In this document: positions 46,745 through 53,882 of the stretch, one piece after another
Layout: each line of letters opens with the position of its first letter
Position numbering within the stretch: the stretch's first letter is position 1
Assembly (NCBI GenBank): GCA_011391595.1
Contig: JAABQG010000007.1
Coordinates: forward strand, 18,615 to 82,614
Source: Hydrogenophaga sp.
Lineage (GTDB): Bacteria > Pseudomonadota > Gammaproteobacteria > Burkholderiales > Burkholderiaceae_C
Length of the DNA: 64,000 nucleotides
Direction of reading: 5' to 3'
Position numbers and translations under genes: made by a program
The notes under the pieces: model-generated
The model's input: only the letters and a program-made list of their open reading frames with translations
What the model was told of the DNA's origin: nothing
Databases searched by the model: none

Positions 46745-46870
46745 CCAGCCTGACAGCAGACCAGTGGGCTAGACCAGAATGTCGGCTTCCGCTGCATAGA
46801 CCCTGCGCCTGCACGCCGTAGCCAACCTCATCATTTCTGTTGCCTCAAAGCCCGATTCCACAGCCAAAAC

Positions 46871-46919
46871 GATCACTTCCCAGCGTCACAGGGTCACTAT
46901 CAGCTATGTTTACTGAAGC
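46871..46919 (+). repeat. Dispersed intergenic repeat, copy 5
   Basis: CACTTCCCAGCGTCACAGGG then TCACTATCAGCTATGTTTAC and TGAAG. Same order as copy 1. It ends over the last codons of the hipA relic. Confidence 0.55.
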
Positions 46920-47306
46920 ATCCGCGCCGCTGCCACCCTTACCGCAGGCTTTAACGCCGGCGCAAAGTCATCCAGCTCGCGCACGGGCAGGCAGACTTCC
47001 AGACTCCACGCACACTCCCGCCAAGCACGCACGGGAGCGTGAGCCTCGGCCAGCACTTGCAGGGCGGCGACAGGGGACATGCTGAAATAGCCAGCCTGCG
47101 CCATGAGCATGGCCACAATGAATATCGGCCCGACGTCCTCACTCAGCCAGGTCTTGCAGAGGATCGTCCACGTTGGTGATCAGAAGGTTGAACACCGGCC
47201 GCAGCAGCAGCTGCTGTACGCCCGCGGATAGGTTCGCGCATCGGGCCCTGATGATGTCGACGATCTCAGCGCAGGACCTTTCTTCGTTGCGCGAGGCCTG
47301 AAGCAT
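46910..47306 (-). pseudogene. hipA-family toxin gene relic (C-terminal pieces)
   Basis: Two minus-strand pieces in different frames. Piece A (47306-47139): 'EIVDIIRARCANLSAGVQQL' then LLLRPVFNLLITNVDDPLQD, matching the HipA kinase region 'ELWRR.VFN.LI.N.DDHLRNH'; it stops right where HLRNH should be. Piece B (about 47116-46910): 'AGYFSMSPVAALQVLAEAHA' then VRAWRE...'VRELDDFAPALKP', the HipA C-terminal helical region. About 80-100 residues between the pieces, including the metal-binding part, are missing and the frames differ. The HipA N-terminus and hipB are not seen. It is therefore dead as a kinase. Confidence 0.65.
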
Positions 47307-47380
47307 GCGCGCGACTGACCGGCTTCTGGCGGAGACGGCGGGTGAGGCGATTCAGAAGTGGCCAAACCCGATCTCATGCT

Positions 47381-47436
47381 AAAAACGGCCGTCTCCCATC
47401 GTCGAATGGTCTTTGTCAGCTATGCTTTTTGAATCG
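47381..47436 (+). repeat. Dispersed intergenic repeat, copy 6
   Basis: GGCCGTCTCCCATCGTCGAA then TGGTCTTTGTCAGCTATGCT and TTTTGAA. Same orientation as copy 5; the two copies bracket the hipA relic. Confidence 0.7.
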
Positions 47437-47738
47437 ACTCGGCAAGCCTGCCAGATGCTGATCCCCGCGTCCCCACTCAGTTCGCCGGCAATTCGCGCCG
47501 CACGTTTCCCGAATTGAGCCCGCCAATCCACACGTTCCGGTCCATCGGGATGCGCTGAAGCGCCCGCAGCGCCGGGTACTCAGCGCAGCGCCCGCCGGGA
47601 TCGGAAAGGCCTGGTTGCCCGCCTCTTCGGCCGGGTTGTCCAGCACCAGCATGGTGGCGGGCCGGTAGAAAAATCACCGGGCGAGGCGCAGAACTGGAAG
47701 CCTGTGCGCGAAGTGAAGATCGGGGGTTCAGCCGTCGC

Positions 47739-48878
47739 TCAGGGCCGGCTTCTCGGCTGCGTGGCTGTTGAGGGTTTCGGACGCCGCGCGCTGGGCGGCA
47801 CAAGCTGCCCGCCGAGCGCTGGCGGCGAGGGCAGCATCAGACCTTCGTGCAAGGCCACATGTTCAAGCGCAGCTTCAAAACTGGCCCGCGCGGCGCCCGC
47901 AACGCGTCTCAAATAGGCGTGCAGCTCGGCGTCGGGGGCGCTGCGGTTTTCGCATTCGGCGCTGTAGGCCTCGAAGTGCGACAGCTGCATCAGCAGTTCG
48001 GCCACGTGGCGCGGGCACTCGCAGGCGACGGTTGTTGAGAGGCCCGCGATGTCGGCCAGGGCCGCATCGTCCCAGCGGCGCGGCGGCAAGGGCTCGGTTG
48101 AAAGTGCGTTGGTGTCCACCGCAGGTCCTTGCGCCGAGGTCGCCAAGGTCGCCGTGGACAAGGCGCGCAGCCATTGCGCCAACACCGCGTCCGGCTGCGG
48201 CTCGCGCAGCAAGGCCGTGCCAGCCGTTGCCAAGACCTCGCACACGCGGTCGGCAGCGTAGCCGTAGAGCACCGCTTTCGGCAGCCCGGCCAAGGCTGGC
48301 GCAGCCGCATCGAGGGAAGCCAGCCAGCCTTCCTGCAAATGCGCTTCGTGCACGAGCAAGGCATCCGCGTCCGAGGCTCGCAGAGCAGCGGCTGCCTGCG
48401 CGGCATCGTCGAACGGGCCCAGCACCACCAGGGGCCGGCCCAGCCAGCGCAACAGCCCGGGCCGCTGCAAGCGGGCACCCAGCGCAGCGCCTATCACCGC
48501 AAGCCGCCAGGCCCGAGCAGGAAGGAGGCGGGCCGACTCTGCGCGCGGGCTCTTTTTCGTGGCGGCCTGCGCCTGCACGTGCGTGGCAGCCACGCCTTGC
48601 AGTTGCGCCATGTCCAACGTGGCCAGGCTGCCAATCGCGTGGCCGAGGTCTGTCAACTGCTTCAGCACGGCCAGTCGGCGCACATCGTCGACCGAATACA
48701 GGCGCTGGCCGCCCGGCGACAGCGCCGGTTGCGTCAATCCATAGCGCCGCTCCCAGACGCGCAGCGTCGCCACCGGCATGCGCAACATGCGAGCCACGGC
48801 GCCGCTACGGTGCATCGGCGAACTGTCTGCATCGGAGGGACGCTGCTGAGCTGGCCGAGACCTATGGTGAGTTTTCAT
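47739..48878 (-). CDS. MerR-family regulator, LitR/CarH-like
   Basis: 379 aa from ATG 48878; an upstream ATG at 48899 would lie inside the direct repeats. N-terminal MerR winged helix (about 22-90): 'SGAVARMLRMPVATLRVWERRYG', 'PGGQRLYSVDDVRRLAVLKQL'. The middle (about 115-250) looks like a Rossmann-type domain ('LVVLGPFDDAAQAAAALRA', 'DADALLVHEAHLQEGWLASL', 'KAVLYGYAADRVCEVL'), placed where CarH/LitR carry the cobalamin domain, but I see no B12 histidine motif (DxHxxG). It is divergent from photolyase genes. LitR/CarH proteins repress light-induced genes in the dark; a B12-free class exists that works with separate photoreceptors. A BLUF protein at the far end of the cluster could play that part (inference). 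Confidence 0.8.
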   Translation of the reverse strand: MKTHHRSRPAQQRPSDADSSPMHRSGAVARMLRMPVATLRVWERRYGLTQPALSPGGQRLYSVDDVRRLAVLKQLTDLGHAIGSLATLDMAQLQGVAATHVQAQAATKKSPRAESARLLPARAWRLAVIGAALGARLQRPGLLRWLGRPLVVLGPFDDAAQAAAALRASDADALLVHEAHLQEGWLASLDAAAPALAGLPKAVLYGYAADRVCEVLATAGTALLREPQPDAVLAQWLRALSTATLATSAQGPAVDTNALSTEPLPPRRWDDAALADIAGLSTTVACECPRHVAELLMQLSHFEAYSAECENRSAPDAELHAYLRRVAGAARASFEAALEHVALHEGLMLPSPPALGGQLVPPSARRPKPSTATQPRSRP

Positions 48879-48889
48879 GGTGTTTTCCG

Positions 48890-48922
48890 TTTTTGACATC
48901 GTTTTGACTCTGTTTTGACCCG
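48890..48922. promoter_or_regulatory. Three 11-bp direct repeats, predicted operator of the MerR/LitR-like regulator
   Basis: Units TTTTTGACATC, GTTTTGACTCT and GTTTTGACCCG stand head to tail at 48890, 48901 and 48912, exactly 11 bp apart. Each carries TTTTGAC; the TTGAC inside resembles a -35 element. CarH tetramers are known to bind tandem 11-bp direct repeats overlapping a -35 box. The site lies 12-44 bp before the regulator start and 54 bp before the DUF2256 start. Confidence 0.75.
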
Positions 48923-48940
48923 TATTATTCCTCTTTTTTT

Positions 48941-48952
48941 GTGATATATCAC
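48941..48952. promoter_or_regulatory. Perfect 12-bp palindrome in the divergent promoter region
   Basis: GTGATATATCAC is a perfect palindrome 18 bp beyond the direct repeats and 24 bp before the DUF2256 start codon. It contains TATA-like sequence usable as a -10 box on either strand, or a second protein site. Confidence 0.45.
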
Positions 48953-48975
48953 TAATGAACACGTTATGAATCGTA

Positions 48976-49200
48976 ATGCGATACCATCTATCCATGCCAA
49001 CCAACCTACCTCCGAGTTTCGCCGCAACCACCCTTCGGGGATACGGCGCCACGTTTCGCGGCAACAAGGCTTCGCTGCCGAGCAAGCCTTGTGCGGCCTG
49101 CGGCCGGCCCATGAGCTGGCGCCGCAGCTGGGCCAAGAACTGGGCCGAGGTGAAGTTCTGCTCACAAGCCTGTCGCCGCGCCGGGGGCCAGCGTGGCTGA
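48976..49200 (+). CDS. DUF2256 zinc-ribbon protein
   Basis: 74 aa; ATG 48994 (MPTNLPPS) is an alternative start. The DUF2256 core is clear: 'FRGNKASLPSKPCAACGRPM' then SWRRSWAKNWAEVKFCS, with CxxC (39, 42) and CxxxC (62, 66) for one zinc. Genes of this family are common partners of photolyase/cryptochrome genes (known from gene neighbourhoods); their role is unknown. Its 3' end overlaps the start of the photolyase gene by 8 bp, so they are coupled. Confidence 0.82.
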   Translation: MRYHLSMPTNLPPSFAATTLRGYGATFRGNKASLPSKPCAACGRPMSWRRSWAKNWAEVKFCSQACRRAGGQRG

Positions 49201-50785
49201 ACTGCGCGACTTGACCCTGGTGCTGGGCGACCAGCTCGACCTCGACGCCGCGGCCTTCGACGGCTTCGATGCGAGCGTTGACGCGGTGTGGATGGCCGAG
49301 GTCGCGCAGGAGTCCACCCATGTGTGGTCGAGCAAGCCACGCACGGCGCTGTTCCTGTCGGCGATGCGGCACTTCGCGCTGGCCCTGCAATCCGCAGGCC
49401 GCCCGCTTCAGTACACCCGGCTGGATGCGGCCGACAACGCAGGAAGCCTGCAAGCCCAGCTGCGGGCCGACATCCTGCGCCTGCGGCCCAAGCGCCTGGT
49501 GATGACCGCACCGGGCGACTGGCGCGTGCTGCAGGCCATCAAGGCCGTGGCCGAGGCCAACGGCCTGCCGCTGGACATTCGCGAGGACCGCCACTTCTTC
49601 TGCAGCGTCCGCGAGTTCGCGGCGCACGCCAAAGGCCGCAAATCCCTGCGCGTGGAGTATTTCTACCGCGAGCAGCGCAAACGCCATGGCGTGCTGATGA
49701 ACGGCGATGAGCCCGTGGGCGGACAGTGGAACTTCGACGCCGACAACCGCGAAGCGTTCGGCGCTGCCGGCCCAGGGGACGTGCCGCCGCGCACGGCCTT
49801 CGCGCCCGATGCCGTCACGCGCGACGTGATCGCGCTCGTGAACACCCGCTTCGCGTCGCACCCCGGCCAGCTCGACAGCTTCGCCTGGCCGGTGACCCGC
49901 GCGCAGGGGCTGCAAGCCCTGCATGCCTTCATCAAGGAGCGCCTGCCGCTGTTCGGCCGCTACCAGGACGCCATGTGGCCCGGCGACCCCTGGCTGTACC
50001 ACGCGCACCTATCGGCCGCGCTCAACCTGAAGCTGCTGAACCCACGCGAGGTGGTGGCTGCAGCCGAGGCGGCGCACCACGCCGGGCACGCGCCGCTGGC
50101 CAGCGTCGAAGGCTTCATTCGCCAGATCCTGGGCTGGCGCGAATATGTGCGCGGCATCTACTGGACCCAGATGCCCGGCTACCTGGAACGCAACGCGCAG
50201 GGCGCCCGGGAAGACCTGCCCGCGTGGTTCTGGACCGGCGCCACCGACATGGCCTGCCTGCGCGACGCCCTGGCCCAGACGCTGGCGCACGGCTACGCCA
50301 ACCACATCCAGCGGCTGATGGTCACCGGCCTGTACGCGCTGATGCTGGGCGTGGACCCCAAGCAGGTTCACGACTGGTACCTGGCGGTCTACGTCGATGC
50401 GGTGGAATGGGTCGAGCTGCCGAACACCCTGGGCATGAGCCAATACGCCGACGGCGGCGTGATGGGCAGCAAGCCGTACATCGCCACGGGCAAGTACATC
50501 CAGCGCATGAGCCCGCACTGCAAGGGCTGCCGCTACGACCCCGCGTTGCGCAGCGGCGACACCGCCTGCCCGTTCACCACCCTGTACTGGGACTACCTGA
50601 TGCGCCATGAAGCTACGCTGGCGAAGAACCCGCGCATGGCGCTGCAGGTAAAGAACGTGGCCCGCCTGACCGACGCGCAAAAACAGGCGGTGGGCGAACG
50701 CGCGGCCGCCATCCGGCGCGGCGAGGTCGCCGCTGTTGCCGGCTCTGGCGTTGACACGACCATGGAGGGCGCTCCGCATGCCTGA
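49193..50785 (+). CDS. Iron-sulfur (6-4) photolyase / bacterial cryptochrome (PhrB/FeS-BCP type)
   Basis: 530 aa from GTG 49193. The N-terminal alpha/beta domain 'LTLVLGDQLDLDAAAFDGFD' (DUF523-like start of the family) is followed by the FAD domain with 'EGFIRQILGWREYVRGIYW', 'TGLYALMLGVDPKQVHDWYLAVYVDAVEWVELPN' and 'MGSKPYIATGKYIQRMSPHC'. Four Cys at 355, 443, 446 and 459 have the same spacing as the [4Fe-4S] ligands of Agrobacterium PhrB (350, 438, 441, 454). The enzyme repairs (6-4) photoproducts with blue/near-UV light; relatives can also signal. It overlaps the DUF2256 gene before it and the FAD-domain gene after it (8 bp each). Confidence 0.92.
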   Translation: MAELRDLTLVLGDQLDLDAAAFDGFDASVDAVWMAEVAQESTHVWSSKPRTALFLSAMRHFALALQSAGRPLQYTRLDAADNAGSLQAQLRADILRLRPKRLVMTAPGDWRVLQAIKAVAEANGLPLDIREDRHFFCSVREFAAHAKGRKSLRVEYFYREQRKRHGVLMNGDEPVGGQWNFDADNREAFGAAGPGDVPPRTAFAPDAVTRDVIALVNTRFASHPGQLDSFAWPVTRAQGLQALHAFIKERLPLFGRYQDAMWPGDPWLYHAHLSAALNLKLLNPREVVAAAEAAHHAGHAPLASVEGFIRQILGWREYVRGIYWTQMPGYLERNAQGAREDLPAWFWTGATDMACLRDALAQTLAHGYANHIQRLMVTGLYALMLGVDPKQVHDWYLAVYVDAVEWVELPNTLGMSQYADGGVMGSKPYIATGKYIQRMSPHCKGCRYDPALRSGDTACPFTTLYWDYLMRHEATLAKNPRMALQVKNVARLTDAQKQAVGERAAAIRRGEVAAVAGSGVDTTMEGAPHA

Positions 50786-51986
50786 CAGCTTCGCGCCCAC
50801 ACTCGCGGCCGCGCACGACCGCATCGCCGCCGTGCGGCCGACCGCCTACGCCCGCACGCGCAACGCGCTGGACGGCGCGGTAACGGGGCTGTCGCCCTAC
50901 ATCACACATGGTTTCGTCACGCTGACGGATGTACTGGCCGGCGTCGCGGAGCGCCAGCCGCTGGACATCCAGCACAAGTTTGTCTTCGAACTCGGCTGGC
51001 GCGCCTACTTTCGCCACGTCTGGCAGCAGCGCGGCGACGCCATCCTGCGTTCGCTGCACGACGGGCTGCTGCCCGACGATGCCTACGCCCGCGAGCTGCC
51101 GGCCGACATCCGGCAGGGCCGCACCGGTGTGCCAGTGGTGGACGAGGCGGTGCGCACGCTGTACGCCACTGGCATGCTGCACAACCACGCCCGCATGTGG
51201 CTGGCCAGCTACATCGTGCATGTGCGCAAGGTGCACTGGCGCGCCGGCGCCGACTGGCTGTACGGCCACCTGCTCGACGGCGACCTGGCCAGCAACCACC
51301 TCAGCTGGCAGTGGGTGGCTGGCACCGGCAGCCGCAAGCCCTACCTCTTCAATGCCGAGAACGTGGCCCGGTATGCCCCGGCGCCCTGGCACAGCCCCGG
51401 CAGCGTGATCGACACGTCCTATGAGGCGCTAAACCACCTGGCGCGCCAGCCGGCCCCGCCTGCGGCCGGCGCTGGCGCGGTCGCGCCCGGCGCGGGGGAC
51501 CCTGCGGAGCCGGTCCTGCTCGGCGCGCCGCCCGACGACGCGCAGTCGTCGGCCCCAGACCCCCTGCTCGCGAGGGGCCGCGACGTCTGGCTGGTCCACC
51601 CGTGGAGTCTGGGTGCACCGCCGGCGCTGCCGGCTGACACGCTGGTGCTGGGCCTGCTCATGAGCGACTTCCACCGCGCCTGGCCGTGGAGCGAACGGCG
51701 CTGGCGCTTCGTGGGCACGCGCATGGCCGAGCTGACCCCGCAGTGCTGGCACGGTGACGCGGCGGCCATCGGTGCCGCGCTGGCCGGCGCGCGCCGCGTG
51801 CGCGGCTTCGGCGAGCCGCACCTGGCGCCGTGGCTGGCCCGCTGGGCCGAGTGCCACGCGGCGCCGGCGCTTTTTCCCCCGGTCACACGGCGTTGCGACT
51901 CGTTTTCGCAATGGTGGACCAGCGCCTCACGCGGGCTGTCAACCGCCGCCGACCTGCTGGCCGTGAACGAGGTGCCCGCGTGGTGA
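50778..51986 (+). CDS. Photolyase-like FAD-binding protein with C-terminal alpha/beta domain
   Basis: 402 aa from ATG 50778 (overlaps the photolyase stop). Residues 1-215 are a complete photolyase/cryptochrome FAD domain: 'TGLSPYITHGFVT', 'FVFELGWRAYFRHVWQQ', 'TGVPVVDEAVRTLYATGMLH' NHARMWLASY, and 'LLDGDLASNHLSWQWVAGTG'. Canonical photolyases have the antenna alpha/beta domain first; here no such domain precedes it. A Pro/Ala-rich linker (225-265) leads to a C-terminal domain (267-400) starting 'RDVWLVHPWSLGAPPALPAD' 'TLVLGLLMSDFHRAWPWSERRWRFV' that looks alpha/beta, as if the two photolyase domains were swapped. Repair activity unproven. Confidence 0.82.
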   Translation: MPDSFAPTLAAAHDRIAAVRPTAYARTRNALDGAVTGLSPYITHGFVTLTDVLAGVAERQPLDIQHKFVFELGWRAYFRHVWQQRGDAILRSLHDGLLPDDAYARELPADIRQGRTGVPVVDEAVRTLYATGMLHNHARMWLASYIVHVRKVHWRAGADWLYGHLLDGDLASNHLSWQWVAGTGSRKPYLFNAENVARYAPAPWHSPGSVIDTSYEALNHLARQPAPPAAGAGAVAPGAGDPAEPVLLGAPPDDAQSSAPDPLLARGRDVWLVHPWSLGAPPALPADTLVLGLLMSDFHRAWPWSERRWRFVGTRMAELTPQCWHGDAAAIGAALAGARRVRGFGEPHLAPWLARWAECHAAPALFPPVTRRCDSFSQWWTSASRGLSTAADLLAVNEVPAW

Positions 51987-52396
51987 CCCCGACAAGCCCT
52001 GACGCGGGCGCCGAAACGCAAGCGCTGACCGTTCTCTACGACGGCGCCTGCCCGCTGTGCCGGCGCGAGATCGGCATCTATCGCGGCCTGCAGCCGCTAC
52101 GCCCGGACACCCCGGTGTGTTTTACCGACGTCAGCGACACCGCGCTGCCTTTGCCGCAGGGCACCACGCGCGAGCAGTTGATGGCGCGCTTCCATGTGCG
52201 CGCCGCCAACGGCCAGTTGCTCAGCGGCGCGCAAGCCTTCCTGGCGCTGTGGGCCACCCTGCCCGGCTGGCGCTGGCTGGCGTTGGCCGGCCGGCTGCCG
52301 GGGGCAGCCTGGGCGATGGAACGCGTCTACCGGCTGTTCCTGCGCGCGCGCCCGGCGCTGCAGCGATGGGCTTCCCGCCTGGACCGTCCGGCCTGA
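51983..52396 (+). CDS. DCC-family (DUF393) thiol-disulfide-like protein
   Basis: 137 aa from GTG 51983, overlapping the preceding stop (GTGA). The family motif is YDGACPLCRREIGIY (Cys23, Cys26). 'GAQAFLALWATLPGWRWLAL' and a C-terminal amphipathic region follow. DUF393 proteins resemble thioredoxins with a CxxC and are often beside photolyase or cryptochrome genes. Redox partner unknown. Confidence 0.82.
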   Translation: MTPTSPDAGAETQALTVLYDGACPLCRREIGIYRGLQPLRPDTPVCFTDVSDTALPLPQGTTREQLMARFHVRAANGQLLSGAQAFLALWATLPGWRWLALAGRLPGAAWAMERVYRLFLRARPALQRWASRLDRPA

Positions 52397-52434
52397 GCCG
52401 TAACCCGGCCCCTCACTTCCCTGGAAATCAAGAC

Positions 52435-53166
52435 ATGACTTCAATTGCCCTCATCACCGGCGCGAGTGGCGGCATTGGTCGCGCCCTGGTCCGCCAGTTG
52501 CACGCCCAGGGTTGCCGTGTCGCCGCCGTGGGGCGCGAATCGAGTCGCCTCGCCGACGTAGAAGCTGACGTGCGCATCGCCGCTGACACCACCACGCCCG
52601 AAGGCGCTGTACTGGCCATCAAAGCTTGCCAGGAGGCCCTCGGCGCTGCGCCCACGCTGCTGGCGCACTGCGTCGGCAGCACGCTGATCGCGCCCTTGCA
52701 CCGCACCCGGGTCGACGCCTACCGCGAGGTGCTGCGCGTCAACCTCGACAGTGCGGTGTTCATGCTGCAGGCCTGGATCGCCGCGCTGCAGGGCGGGCCC
52801 GGGGCCGCGGTGTTTGCCAGCTCGGTGGTGGCGCGCATCGGCGTGGCCAACCACGAGGCCATCGCCGCGGCCAAGGGCGGCGTCGAGGCCCTGGTGCGCA
52901 GCGCGGCTGCCACCTACGCGACGCAAGGTGTGCGCGTGAACGCCGTGGCGCCCGGCATGGCCGAAACCCCGATGGCCGCCAGCATGCTGAAAATGCCCGC
53001 GATGCGCGAAGGCGCCGCTCGGCAGTATCCTCTGGGCGGCGTCCAGACCGCCGACCAGGTGGCCGACGCGATGGCCTGGCTGCTCGGCCATGGCGCGGCC
53101 CGCCTGACCGGTCAGATCCTCGCGGTCGATGGCGGCTTCACCACCGTGCGGCCGCTCGTGAAGTAA
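52435..53166 (+). CDS. SDR-family protein lacking the catalytic tyrosine
   Basis: 243 aa. Cofactor site TGASGGIG at the N-terminus; 'AHCVGSTLIAPLHRT' takes the NNAG place; Ser in 'FASSVVARIG'. Where SDRs have YxxxK, this protein reads IAAAK (…NHEAIAAAKGG), so Lys is kept and Tyr is replaced by Ile. The C-terminal 'AVDGGFTTVRPL' is normal. It may bind NAD(P)(H) without classical catalysis, or use another residue. SDR genes are recurrent companions in photolyase clusters. It lies 38 bp after the DUF393 gene. Confidence 0.82.
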   Translation: MTSIALITGASGGIGRALVRQLHAQGCRVAAVGRESSRLADVEADVRIAADTTTPEGAVLAIKACQEALGAAPTLLAHCVGSTLIAPLHRTRVDAYREVLRVNLDSAVFMLQAWIAALQGGPGAAVFASSVVARIGVANHEAIAAAKGGVEALVRSAAATYATQGVRVNAVAPGMAETPMAASMLKMPAMREGAARQYPLGGVQTADQVADAMAWLLGHGAARLTGQILAVDGGFTTVRPLVK

Positions 53167-53193
53167 GCTGTAGTCACAACACCGGAGTTACCG

Positions 53194-53385
53194 ATGAGCG
53201 AAGACCCTCGCTGCTGCGGCAGTGGCACCTGCATCATTGACCTGGAGGGCCGCTGCTGGTGCGGCCAGCAATGGGACGGCCGGCAGATGTGCAAAGCGCC
53301 ACTGGCCTCAGCCCCGCCAGCCCTTCCTGCCGATGACAAGACGCCAAAGCGGCCGCAGTCTGACGGGAAGGCTGACGCGCGCTGA
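53194..53385 (+). CDS. Small Cys-rich protein, 63 aa
   Basis: Six cysteines in the first 33 residues: 'EDPRCCGSGTCIIDLEGRCW' CGQQWDGRQMC, then a Pro/Ala/Lys-rich tail. The Cys spacing suggests a small zinc or iron-sulfur site, or a disulfide knot. Only 27 bp after the SDR gene and on the same strand, so probably the last gene of the light cluster operon. No function known to me. Confidence 0.68.
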   Translation: MSEDPRCCGSGTCIIDLEGRCWCGQQWDGRQMCKAPLASAPPALPADDKTPKRPQSDGKADAR

Positions 53386-53396
53386 GTCTCCGAGGC

Positions 53397-53819
53397 TCAG
53401 ATCGAGGGCGCCGGCACCGGCTGGCCCCCGGCGATGAGTTCGTCAATGCGCGCCATGACCTGCGCGCCGCTGGCCGAATAAGGATCAAATTCCGGCCACA
53501 CGATCTTCGATTGCGGGTCCACGTCGGACAGGCTGACGCGCGCCATCGACCATTGCCCGTAGCGTCGCGCGGAAATGCTTTCGCAGTGAATCAGCTCCAG
53601 GGCCGTGTGGCGCGGATCGGCGGCGATGCGCGCGTAGAGTCGTGTCACCGCGCCGCGCTCGCCTTCCAGCGCCTGCAGGAACACCCCTTGTCCCTCGCAG
53701 AGCACACCGGTGATGGCGTTCTGGGTGTTCCAGGCGTGGGCCTTGCGCAAAATCGAATCGGTCAGTGTGCCGGTCTGCGCATCGACCGCCTTGCTCACGT
53801 AAATCAAGCGGATCAGCAT
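53397..53819 (-). CDS. Short BLUF-domain blue-light photoreceptor
   Basis: 140 aa. BLUF flavin-binding signature is complete: Tyr7 in IRLIYVSKA, Asn31 in 'AWNTQNAITGVL', Gln49 in GVFLQALEGE and Trp90 in YGQWSMARV. These match Tyr8, Asn32, Gln50 and Trp91 of PixD, the residues that form the light-switched hydrogen-bond network around FAD. There is only a short C-terminal helix region, so it must signal by protein-protein contact. It is convergent with the light cluster and ends 11 bp from the Cys-rich gene. Confidence 0.93.
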   Translation of the reverse strand: MLIRLIYVSKAVDAQTGTLTDSILRKAHAWNTQNAITGVLCEGQGVFLQALEGERGAVTRLYARIAADPRHTALELIHCESISARRYGQWSMARVSLSDVDPQSKIVWPEFDPYSASGAQVMARIDELIAGGQPVPAPSI

Positions 53820-53882
53820 GGTCCCGTTGTCCTCGAAATGTCTGCGCCCGGGCGCAATACCAGGCCGCGAACAGCGGCCCCT

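Larger units (their letters stand above)
46745..47738. other. Debris region with hipA relic
   Basis: 994 bases between the lipoprotein and the light-response regulator. It holds a broken hipA (46910-47306) flanked by two copies of the dispersed repeat, and frame-broken minus-strand protein debris at 47440-47700 (pieces such as 'MLVLDNPAEEAGNQAFPIPAG' in one frame and 'RIPMDRNVWIGGLNSGNVRR' in another). I do not recognise the latter family. Confidence 0.55.

Noticed and set aside
48890..48922. Short CRISPR-like direct repeats
   Set aside because: Units are 11 bp with no spacers and lie in a promoter; an operator explains them better.
47739..49511. 590-codon version of the MerR regulator
   Set aside because: The extension runs antisense through the photolyase gene; MerR proteins start close to the helix-turn-helix.
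52057..52434. Extension of the SDR reading frame upstream of 52435
   Set aside because: It overlaps the DUF393 gene in another frame and is Ala/Pro/Arg-rich noise; the Rossmann motif begins right after ATG 52435.
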